Source: Streptomyces sp. Go-475 (lineage in GTDB: Bacteria > Actinomycetota > Actinomycetes > Streptomycetales > Streptomycetaceae). From it: a DNA stretch of 64,000 nt. The notes beneath the pieces are model-generated. The model saw only the letters and a program-made list of their open reading frames with translations. It did no database searches and was not told the origin of the DNA. Location of the stretch: positions 2,771,501 to 2,835,500 of the forward strand of contig NZ_CP026121.1 of NCBI RefSeq assembly GCF_003330845.1, read 5' to 3'. Shown here one piece after another: positions 43,401 through 52,003 of the stretch. A program made the translations under genes and the position numbers. Positions within the stretch are counted from its first letter, which is position 1. Each line of letters starts with the position of its first letter.

Positions 43401-44647
43401 TCGGCGGCCTGGGCCTCGGGCTCCTCGCTTGCGCCCCGGCGGCGGCGCCGGCGGCGCGACCCGGACGGCTGCTCCTCGCGGATGTCCTCGGCCGGGGCGA
43501 ACTCCTCGGGCTCCTCGGCCCCGGCCGCCTCGGCGGCGGCAGCGGCGGCGGCCCGCTCCGGCGTCTGGAACTGGGGCTCGGTGAACACGGGCGCCTGGAA
43601 CAGCGCGACGGCGGGCCGCGCCGGACGCGCCGACGGCTCACTCTCACCGGCAGCCGCACCGGCGCCGCGCTGGGGGCGCTGCGCGGACTGAGCCGGCTGC
43701 GCGGGCTCGGCGAAACCACCGGCGGCCCTGCGGACGACCCGCCGGCGCCGACGCGGTGCGGCTTCCTCGGCCCCCTCGGCGGGCTCGGCGGCACCGGCCT
43801 TCTCGGCGGTCCGAGCGGCGGGGGCGGCTTCGGCGGGGGCCTCGGCGGCAGCGGCCTCGGCGGGAGCCGGAGACGCGGGCGCGGCCTCGGCGGCGCCGGC
43901 CTCGGCCGGGGTCTCGGTCACGGGGGTCTTCGCCTCCTCGGCGGTCCCTTCGGGCGCGTCCGCAGGCGTCCCGGCGGGCGCGGACACGCGGCGCGAGGCA
44001 CGGCGACGGGTCCGGCGGGGAGCCGCGTCCTCGGAGGCGGCGGCTTCGGTGCTTTCGGCGGCGGCAGCGGGCTCGGAGCCGCTCGGCTCGGTCTGTCCCG
44101 TCTCCGCCTCGGCCGGAGCCGCGGCGGGCGAGGTCACCGTGCGCGTCGCACGGCGCCGGGTACGCCGGGGAGCGGCGTCCTCGGACACCGCGGCGGGGGC
44201 CTCGGCCTGTTCCGCTGCCTCGGAGGCGGCCGGAGCGGCGGTGGGCACCACGGTCTCCGCGGCTTCCGCGGCGGCCGGGGCACCGGCGGGCGCGGAGGCC
44301 CGGCGCACCACACGGCGCCGCTTGCGCCCGGCGGGCTCGGCCTGCTCGGCCACGGCCTCGGCCGGCTTCTCGTCCCCGGCGCTCGCGGCGGCCTCGGAGG
44401 TCTCGGTCACCTCCGCGGCGGCTTCCTCGGCCTCGTCGGTCTCGTCGAGGCCGGTCACGAGCTCATCGGGCTCGGCGGCCGGTATGGCCGGCGCGACGGT
44501 CTCCACCGGCGCGTCGGACGAGGCACCGGCGGGCGGACCGGCCGGGCGGGACGCGGCACGGCGCCGTCGGCGGGGCGGCAGGGTGTCGCTGGGGGTGTTC
44601 TGTTCGGAGCCCTGTGAGGACCCTGTGGGTTCGGTCGGTTCGAGCAT
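40439..44647 (-). CDS. rne: Ribonuclease E/G with long repetitive disordered arms
   Basis: A 1402-aa protein. The catalytic core is at about 610-1030. It has an S1-like domain (YVGNVYLGKVQNVLPSMEAA), the RNase H-like and DNase I-like parts (VVVDVNTGKFTG and IIVIDFIDM hold the Asp ligands) and the zinc link (TCVHCNGRGV). The N-terminal 600 and C-terminal 370 residues are low-complexity Ala/Glu/Pro-rich, with repeated basic motifs of the form RRTRRRASRRVSAPAG, and a histone-like Lys/Ala/Thr tail (KKTAKKATAKKA). It processes rRNA and degrades mRNA. S. coelicolor RNase ES binds PNPase through its arms (from memory). The ATG at 44647 has GGGAG about 10 bases upstream. rng is also a valid symbol. 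Confidence 0.93.
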   Translation of the reverse strand: MLEPTEPTGSSQGSEQNTPSDTLPPRRRRRAASRPAGPPAGASSDAPVETVAPAIPAAEPDELVTGLDETDEAEEAAAEVTETSEAAASAGDEKPAEAVAEQAEPAGRKRRRVVRRASAPAGAPAAAEAAETVVPTAAPAASEAAEQAEAPAAVSEDAAPRRTRRRATRTVTSPAAAPAEAETGQTEPSGSEPAAAAESTEAAASEDAAPRRTRRRASRRVSAPAGTPADAPEGTAEEAKTPVTETPAEAGAAEAAPASPAPAEAAAAEAPAEAAPAARTAEKAGAAEPAEGAEEAAPRRRRRVVRRAAGGFAEPAQPAQSAQRPQRGAGAAAGESEPSARPARPAVALFQAPVFTEPQFQTPERAAAAAAAEAAGAEEPEEFAPAEDIREEQPSGSRRRRRRRGASEEPEAQAAEAPAAATAVDDTDDEAEDSAEDQADLDDQDESEGTGSRRRRRRGGRRRRRGESADSDAEAGEAADAESEQVSAAQAAQDAEDTAEQTEEDREEADEADDRDESAGGGGSSSSRRRRRRRRRAGDTAVEAEPSDDDPERTVVKVREPRPKAEPSDEVQSIKGSTRLEAKKQRRREGREQGRRRVPIITEAEFLARREAVERVMVVRQNGDRTQIGVLEDNVLVEHYVNKEQAVSYVGNVYLGKVQNVLPSMEAAFIDIGKGRNAVLYAGEVNFEALGMANGPRRIESALKSGQSVLVQVTKDPIGHKGARLTSQVSLPGRYLVYVPEGSMTGISRKLPDTERARLKTILKKIVPEDAGVIVRTAAEGASEDELRRDVERLQQQWEDIQKKAKNGNAPTLLYGEPDMTVRVVRDIFNEDFSKVVVSGDEAWSTIHGYVSHVAPDLAERLQRWTSEVDVFATYRIDEQLAKALDRKVWLPSGGSLVIDRTEAMVVVDVNTGKFTGQGGNLEETVTRNNLEAAEEIVRQLRLRDLGGIIVIDFIDMVLESNRDLVLRRLLECLGRDRTKHQVAEVTSLGLVQMTRKRVGQGLLESFSETCVHCNGRGVIVHMEQPTSAGGGGKRKKRARAGAAEQPHVHEAAVETAEQEAETEAEVGAEVAEPIALPEPAFEPDEELYSSAAEAEAAATRGRTRRRASRRASAPAGSPRGEAAEQRKDRSEQSKGKAGQVEDKAGQVEAEVPTAQDVTAAQEAARPVQPEPAAEAQAEPVAVEDPVVEAAQAEQPAQPEQAAVAEEAAPKGRTRRRATRKVSAPAGSPAGAEAAVVTVAETAPAASEAPQATEQAEQPEQAEQPAEAPAEPAAPARPRRRAVRKSTAPTASEEAAVVVVPSAPAEEAAQTAAAAAEADETGETAEEPAPAKKTARKTAKKATAKKAATKKTAAKKTTAAKKTTAKKAAKTTKTAAKKTTSKKTVAAEQSSGSSVTASTDEA

Positions 44648-44790
44648 GCGGGCTTTTCTCCCGTCAGGCTCCCGGGCGCCGCGCCTGGTCCGGCGATGCC
44701 GGTGACGTCCGCGGCGCGCGCTGTGCGCGTTCGCCGCCGTCCGGGGCGCGGGCGCCGCACGGGAGCTCTCTGTGTCCTGTCTCGCCGGTT

Positions 44791-44811
44791 CCGTACGCCG
44801 AATGCGTACGG
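44791..44811 (-). promoter_or_regulatory. Hairpin in the RNase E/G leader
   Basis: CCGTACGC pairs with GCGTACGG (8 bp, 5-base loop), about 145 bases before the RNase E/G start. RNase E leaders elsewhere are autoregulated; a similar role is only a possibility here. Confidence 0.35.
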
Positions 44812-44907
44812 CCTGGCGAAAGTCTTCTGGTCGGTGCGCTGCCCGACCCAGGTGGCTCCCGAGTCCGAGGGCGGCGCTACGACGTCCGTCCCTACGCGGG
44901 ACCTTCC

Positions 44908-45690
44908 TTACGCCGGCGCCGTCGCGGCGGCAGTCGATTCGGCCGTTGAGTGGGCCGGAGCTGCCTCGCGGTCGGGCGCGAGCGGGTCGGTCACCGTGCC
45001 GGTCTCTTCATCGAACAGCCCCTGCGCCAGCCTGGTCACCGCTGCGGGGACCGGCGGCGCCAGGTCGGCCACGGCGCGGAGACCGGACAGGACGTCGTCG
45101 GGTCGTACGGCAGGCGTCACGTGCCGAACAACCAGCCGCAGTATCGCACAGGGGTGGTCGGTCGGCCTATCAGCCTGCGAACTCTGCGTTTCTGCGAGGT
45201 CGCGGCTCTCCAGGCTCACGACGGCGGAGCGGGCGTCGAACGTGCGGACGCCGTTCTTGGCGAGGCGCTGGACCTCGACCGTCTCGGCCGCGTTGAAGGC
45301 GTCCACCGCTCGGCGGGCCTCCTCCTGCGACACGCCGTCCAGCCGCAGCTCCCAGACGGAAGCGGTCAGCCGGTCGGCGAGGCCCGAGGTGCGGGCCTCG
45401 ACCGCCTCGACGATGTCGAGCCCGGCGGGCAGCGACTCGTCGAGAAGGGCCCTGAGCTGCTCCGGGTCACGCGGCGCGGTGAGCGCGATCTCCAGGTACT
45501 CCGCCTCACTGCCCGTGCCGGTGGGTGCGGCATTGGCGTACGACACCTTCGGGTGCGGTGTGAAGCCCGCCGAGTAGGCCATCGGCACCTCGGCACGGCG
45601 CAACGCACGCTCGAAGGCGCGCTGGAAGTCACGGTGGCTGGTGAACCGGAGGCGGCCGCGCTTGGTGTAGCGCAGTCGGATGCGCTGCAC
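44908..45690 (-). CDS. TIGR03936-type radical-SAM-associated protein (DUF2344)
   Basis: A 260-aa protein: IRLRYTKRGRLRFTSHRDFQ, FERALRRAEVPMAYSAGFTP and HPKVSYANAAPTGTGSEAEY are the DUF2344 hallmarks. It is the usual partner of the radical SAM protein encoded at 47195-49159; the biochemical role is not established. The start is uncertain: GTG at 45690 has no good ribosome binding site. Coding-like sequence (GKRQPEGPPPAPA) continues upstream to a CTG at about 45732, where relatives would have a normal start codon. Confidence 0.82.
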   Translation of the reverse strand: MQRIRLRYTKRGRLRFTSHRDFQRAFERALRRAEVPMAYSAGFTPHPKVSYANAAPTGTGSEAEYLEIALTAPRDPEQLRALLDESLPAGLDIVEAVEARTSGLADRLTASVWELRLDGVSQEEARRAVDAFNAAETVEVQRLAKNGVRTFDARSAVVSLESRDLAETQSSQADRPTDHPCAILRLVVRHVTPAVRPDDVLSGLRAVADLAPPVPAAVTRLAQGLFDEETGTVTDPLAPDREAAPAHSTAESTAAATAPA

Positions 45691-45738
45691 CGCGGGTGCG
45701 GGCGGCGGGCCTTCGGGCTGTCGCTTGCCCAGTGTCGT

Positions 45739-46911
45739 TCAGTCCTTCGTGAGAGCGGTCGTACTGCTACCAAGAGTACGTGCCTCGCGGCCCGAAGGTT
45801 CCCTCCGGTCGAGCGGCCGGGGTCGCCGGGGCTCTCCGAAGAGCATCCGCCGGACGTCGGCACGCGCCTGCCGTACGGTCTCCCGGGCGGCGGCCAGGGC
45901 CTGCCGGGTGGCCCGTCCCACACTGCGGGCGGCCTCGGCGGCGGGCCGCAGGACGGTGTCCCGTACGACGTGTCCGACGGGGGTGAGCACGCTGCGGTAC
46001 ACCCACCGCACCGGCTCGACGAAGATCCACCGGAAGAGGGTGCCGAGGAACCGCCCGACGGCGAGCGAGATGTGCCCGGCGATCCGCCAGGCGTGCCCGA
46101 GGGCGTCCAGGATCTCCCGTCCGACGACGGCCAGGACGCGTCCGACCGGTGTGAGGACCCAGCGCCAGAGGGCGAGGGCGGGCAGGACGAGCAGGATCCG
46201 GGCGATCCAGTAGAGGGCCGTGCCGATGCCGGTGACGACCATGCTCACCAGCCACACCAGTCCCTTCGCGCACCAGACGAGCGCGCGTCCGACGGGCGCC
46301 AGCACCCACGTGTACAGCCACACGGCCGGCACGACGACGAGGTACCGCGCGAGCCACGCCACGGCCGTGTACACGCCGATCCCGATCGCGGCGAGCCCGG
46401 CGCCGAGCCCCTTCAGGACCCACATCGCGGCGTGCCCGAGGGGCGTGAGCAGATGCCCGTACACCCAGCCGAGAGCGGCACCGATCCCCCGCCCCGCCCA
46501 GGCGGCCGCGTGTCCCACCGGCGTGAGGACGTACCGGTACAGCCACACCAGGGGCACGACGACGAGGACGTTCCCGAGCCACCCGAGGGCCTTGCCCACC
46601 GGGACGACGACGTGCCGCCACAGTCCCACGAACGGCCAGACGAACACGGCCCGACCGAGCCACAGCAGCGCCCGCCCGAGCGGCCGGAACAGCACGTCGT
46701 TCAGGAACCGCCCGGCGACGACGAGCGCGTCCCACGCCATCCGCACGGGGACGACCAGCACGAGCACGACGATCCGCACCGGGATCCGGATCGCGACGGC
46801 GAGGCACCCCCCGGGCACCTCCGGCTCCCGCCGGGCCGGCGGTCCGGCCGGCGGCTTGCGCAGGTCGACCCGCGGCTCGGCACCCTCGCGGGACGGTTTC
46901 TCCAGATCCAT
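45739..46911 (-). CDS. Repeat-rich membrane protein built from TPVG-type units
   Basis: A 390-aa hydrophobic protein. After about 30 polar residues it consists of seven or eight diverged repeats of some 40 residues, each with a turn like VLTPVGHA, VVPVGKA, LLTPLGHA, VLAPVGRA or VLTPVGRV flanked by Trp-rich hydrophobic or amphipathic helices (WLYRYVLTPVG, WLYTWVLAPVG, LWRWVLTPVG). The last 70 residues are basic and helical. I recognise no family. It interrupts the radical SAM/DUF2344 pair. The ATG at 46911 lacks a clear Shine-Dalgarno sequence, so the start is approximate. Confidence 0.75.
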   Translation of the reverse strand: MDLEKPSREGAEPRVDLRKPPAGPPARREPEVPGGCLAVAIRIPVRIVVLVLVVPVRMAWDALVVAGRFLNDVLFRPLGRALLWLGRAVFVWPFVGLWRHVVVPVGKALGWLGNVLVVVPLVWLYRYVLTPVGHAAAWAGRGIGAALGWVYGHLLTPLGHAAMWVLKGLGAGLAAIGIGVYTAVAWLARYLVVVPAVWLYTWVLAPVGRALVWCAKGLVWLVSMVVTGIGTALYWIARILLVLPALALWRWVLTPVGRVLAVVGREILDALGHAWRIAGHISLAVGRFLGTLFRWIFVEPVRWVYRSVLTPVGHVVRDTVLRPAAEAARSVGRATRQALAAARETVRQARADVRRMLFGEPRRPRPLDRREPSGREARTLGSSTTALTKD

Positions 46912-47060
46912 ACCGTGGTAGACGCCGCAGCGGCCCGTCCGGATCCAGCCACCACGGAATCCCCGCCCCCTCCACGGCGGCTCCCCCAGCACACATTCCG
47001 AACTGGGGGAACCTGGCCGGGCCGGCCCCCCGGGGGAGCGTCACCGAACCGGCCTCTACA

Positions 47061-47082
47061 GCGGGTCCCCCGGGGGACCCGC
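47061..47082. repeat. 22-bp perfect palindrome
   Basis: GCGGGTCCCCC followed by its reverse complement. It lies in the 283-bp gap 46912-47194, 150 bases upstream of the repeat-rich membrane protein gene. A hairpin in RNA or an operator is possible. Confidence 0.5.
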
Positions 47083-47152
47083 CTCTCACCTCTCGGTCTG
47101 CCGCGGGTTCGGCGCGCCGGCGACGGGCGAGGACCGAGCCGGAGACAGCACC

Positions 47153-47181
47153 GAGCCCCCCTCCGCAGCGGAGGGGGGCTC
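47153..47181 (-). terminator. Terminator after the radical SAM gene
   Basis: GAGCCCCCCTCCGC pairs perfectly with GCGGAGGGGGGCTC (14 bp), 13 bases past the stop. Confidence 0.8.
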
Positions 47182-47194
47182 AGCCGACGTCACC

Positions 47195-49159
<1,965 letters not shown>

Positions 49160-49238
49160 CTCACGGAACCTTCGTGTGCTGGCAGGGGTGACCATCCAGA
49201 CTAACGCGCCCGCGGCCCCCCTCCGTACGCCCCGGGGA

Positions 49239-50744
49239 TCACAGGGCCTTCGCCCTGCTGTTGATCCCGTCCCAGAACCCGGGCAGCTCGGCCTCCACGC
49301 ACACGGCCCGCTGCTCCTCGCGCTCATGGAGCAGGCCGTAGGTGAAGGCGCTCTCCCCCGCCGCGTGGGCGACGGCGGACAGCTCGCGCAGGGTCTGGCG
49401 GGCCATCACGCTGTCCTGGTGCTCGCCCAGCAGGTTCTGCAGCGACTTCATGGACTTGACCATGGTCCTGGCCGGCTTGCCGAGGGCGGGGGCGGCGGCC
49501 TCCGCGGCGTAGCGGGTGCGCTTGGCCTTCTTGCGGACCTCGTGCAGCGCGACGTCCCGGTCGGTGCCGGGTTCCAGCTCCAGGGCCCGCTCGACCAGCC
49601 CGGTGACCTTGCGGAAGTCCTTCCGTACGGCCTTGGCGACCGTCTTGCCGGGCTTCTTCCCGGCCGCCTTCCGCAGCGGCGGGTGGGCGATCAGGGCGTC
49701 CAGGGTGTCGAGCAGGGCGAGGTAGCGGCGGGAGTCGAGGACGCCGATGAGCCGGCCGCGCGCCCCGCCGTGCTCGGCGTTCGACCAGGTGCTCAGGCGC
49801 TGCTCGACCGGGCCGCGGACCAGCGCGGCGGGCACCTCTCCGAGGGCCGCCGTCAGCCGCCCGGTCAGCACCTCGCGGTCGCGGTCCAGGCCCAGCTCGC
49901 CGGCCAGCCATTTCAGCTCGTCGCCGACCGGGTCGGTGACGGTCCGGTCGAGGACCTCGCCGAACGACTTGAAGGTGCTGCGCAGCCTGCGGGTGGCCAC
50001 GCGCATGCGGTGCACGGAGTCCTCGACGTCGCGGCGGACGGCCGGGTCGAGTTCGACGAGGGCGTCCCGCTGTGCGCGCACGTAGGCGAGCACGTGGTCG
50101 CCGACGGTCACCGGGTCCCCCGCGGAGGCGGACGCACGCCGCTTTCGAGGCGCGGTCTCCGCGAGGGCGCGTGCGAGCTTCGACGGCGACTTCGACGGCC
50201 GTACGCCCGCCTTGCGCAGCCGCTTCTCCACCTGGTCGAGGAAGGCCGGGTCACCCCCGTCGGCCAGTTCCACCTCGATCTCGGTCCACTGCGCCTCGCC
50301 GCCGCCCGCCGTGAGCCGCGCGGCGTGCACGGCGTCGACGCTGACCTCGGCGAGCAGCCGGCCGGCGGCGTCCACGAGGTGCCGTACGTCCCGGTCGGAG
50401 CGGAGCCGGACCAGGGGCAGCAGCTCGCTGTCGCGGACCCGGGAACGGACCAGCCCGGCGAGGTCGTCGGGCAGGGTGTCGGACAGCGGGGCGTGGATCT
50501 CGTCGCGGACGCCGGGGGCGACCGGGAACTTCAGGTGCCAGCCCGCGTCGGAGCCGCCGGTGCGGCGGCGCAGGGTGACGGACGACGCGGCGAGGCGTTC
50601 GTCGGCGGTGTCGTAGTAGGTGGCGTCGAGCTGGGCGACGCCCTTGTCGACGACGTCCGCGACCCCGGCGACACCGGTCAGGTCCGGAAGCCCGCTGTCC
50701 TTCGACTCGTACTTCCGCTCGATCTCACGCTTCGTGTCCGCCAT
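49239..50744 (-). CDS. CYTH and CHAD domain protein
   Basis: A 501-aa protein. The CYTH domain (1-200) begins with the ExExK motif REIERKYE and has ATYYDTADERLAASSVTLRR, LKFPV and WTEIEVELADG; it binds triphosphates or polyphosphate in a beta tunnel. The CHAD domain (about 215-480) is alpha-helical with conserved His/Arg/Lys: VEDSVHRMRVATRRLRSTFK, LHEVRKKAKRTRYAAEAAAP. CHAD domains bind inorganic polyphosphate. A role in polyphosphate sensing or metabolism is likely, but enzyme activity is unproven. It follows rodA on the same strand. Confidence 0.92.
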   Translation of the reverse strand: MADTKREIERKYESKDSGLPDLTGVAGVADVVDKGVAQLDATYYDTADERLAASSVTLRRRTGGSDAGWHLKFPVAPGVRDEIHAPLSDTLPDDLAGLVRSRVRDSELLPLVRLRSDRDVRHLVDAAGRLLAEVSVDAVHAARLTAGGGEAQWTEIEVELADGGDPAFLDQVEKRLRKAGVRPSKSPSKLARALAETAPRKRRASASAGDPVTVGDHVLAYVRAQRDALVELDPAVRRDVEDSVHRMRVATRRLRSTFKSFGEVLDRTVTDPVGDELKWLAGELGLDRDREVLTGRLTAALGEVPAALVRGPVEQRLSTWSNAEHGGARGRLIGVLDSRRYLALLDTLDALIAHPPLRKAAGKKPGKTVAKAVRKDFRKVTGLVERALELEPGTDRDVALHEVRKKAKRTRYAAEAAAPALGKPARTMVKSMKSLQNLLGEHQDSVMARQTLRELSAVAHAAGESAFTYGLLHEREEQRAVCVEAELPGFWDGINSRAKAL

Positions 50745-50800
50745 GACCCGAATCTAGTCGGCCGGACAGCGGGGCGGCAGGGGGCCGCCCCGCCCGATGT

Positions 50801-52003
50801 TCACGCCGACATCGGTCTCTGCACCCGGATCGACTGCAACAGACCGACCGCTATCCACACGGCGAACATCGACGAACCGCCGTACGACACGAACGGCAGC
50901 GGCAGGCCGGTGACCGGCATGATGCCGAGCGTCATGCCGATGTTCTCGAACGTCTGGAAGGCGAACCAGGCGACGATGCCGGCGGCCACGATCGTGCCGT
51001 ACAGGTCGCTCGTCTCCCGGGCGATCCGGCAGGCCCGCCACAGCACGATGCCGAGCAGCAGGATGATCAGGCCGCCGCCGAGGAAGCCCAGCTCCTCCCC
51101 CGCCACTGTGAAGACGAAGTCCGTCTGCTGCTCGGGGACGAACTGTCCGGTGGTCTGCGAGCCGTGGAAGAGGCCCGAGCCGGTCAGTCCGCCGGAGCCG
51201 ATGGCGATGCGGGCCTGGTTGGTGTTGTAGCCGACGCCGGCCGGGTCGAGTTCGGGGTTGGCGAAAGCGGCGAAGCGGGCGATCTGGTAGTCGTCGAGCA
51301 CGCCGAGCTGCCAGACGGCGATCGCGCCGGCCGCGCCCGCGCCCAGCAGGCCGAACACCCACCGGTTGGTGGCGCCGGAGGCGAGCAGCACACCGAGCAC
51401 GATGATGACCATGACCATGACCGACCCGAGGTCGGGCATGAGCATCACGATCAGCATGGGCACGGCGGCCAGGCCCAGCGCCTGCATGACCGTGCGGTGG
51501 TCGGGGTACTGCTTGTCGCCCGCGTCGACCCGGGCCGCCAGCAGCATCGCCATGCCCAGGATGATCGTGACCTTCACGAACTCCGAGGGCTGGAGGGAGA
51601 AGCCGCCGGGGAGCTTGATCCAGGAGTGGGCGCCGTTGATCGTGGAGCCGAGCGGCGTGAGCACCAGCAGGATCAGCAGCACCGACAGGCCGTACAGGAT
51701 CGGCACGGCCGTGCGCAGGCCGCGGTGGCCGAGCCAGATGGTGCCGGCCATCAGGGCGAGGCCGATGCCGGTGTTCAGCAGGTGCCGGATGAGGAAGAAG
51801 TACGGGTCGCCCTGGTTCAGCTCCGTGCGGTTGCGGGTCGCCGAGTAGACCAGCAGCGTGCCGAGCAGCGACAGGGCCAGCGCCGACAGCAGGATCGGCC
51901 AGTCGAGCCGCCGCGTGACCGAGTCACGGGCGAGGAGCCGCGTCCAGCCGGTGCGCTCGGGCCCGTAGCCGGAGACCTGGAAGCTGTTCACACCGCCGGT
52001 CAT
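50801..52003 (-). CDS. rodA: RodA/FtsW-family SEDS peptidoglycan polymerase
   Basis: A 400-aa protein with about ten membrane helices. SEDS signatures are NGAHSWIKLPGGFSLQPSEF, LMPDLGSVMVMVIIV, QTDFVFTVAGEELGFLGG and GLPLPFVSYGGSSMFAVWIA. It polymerises lipid II together with the class B PBP encoded upstream. Its ATG overlaps the pbp2 stop (ATGA at 52000-52003), which argues for fixed stoichiometry. In S. coelicolor the gene in this position is called sfr and acts in sporulation (from memory). Confidence 0.94.
   Translation of the reverse strand: MTGGVNSFQVSGYGPERTGWTRLLARDSVTRRLDWPILLSALALSLLGTLLVYSATRNRTELNQGDPYFFLIRHLLNTGIGLALMAGTIWLGHRGLRTAVPILYGLSVLLILLVLTPLGSTINGAHSWIKLPGGFSLQPSEFVKVTIILGMAMLLAARVDAGDKQYPDHRTVMQALGLAAVPMLIVMLMPDLGSVMVMVIIVLGVLLASGATNRWVFGLLGAGAAGAIAVWQLGVLDDYQIARFAAFANPELDPAGVGYNTNQARIAIGSGGLTGSGLFHGSQTTGQFVPEQQTDFVFTVAGEELGFLGGGLIILLLGIVLWRACRIARETSDLYGTIVAAGIVAWFAFQTFENIGMTLGIMPVTGLPLPFVSYGGSSMFAVWIAVGLLQSIRVQRPMSA

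Noticed and set aside
39815..44617. 1600-codon plus-strand open frame, Gly/Leu/Arg-rich
   Set aside because: It is the antisense of RNase E/G and rplU; long antisense frames are expected at this GC content, and it has no domain.
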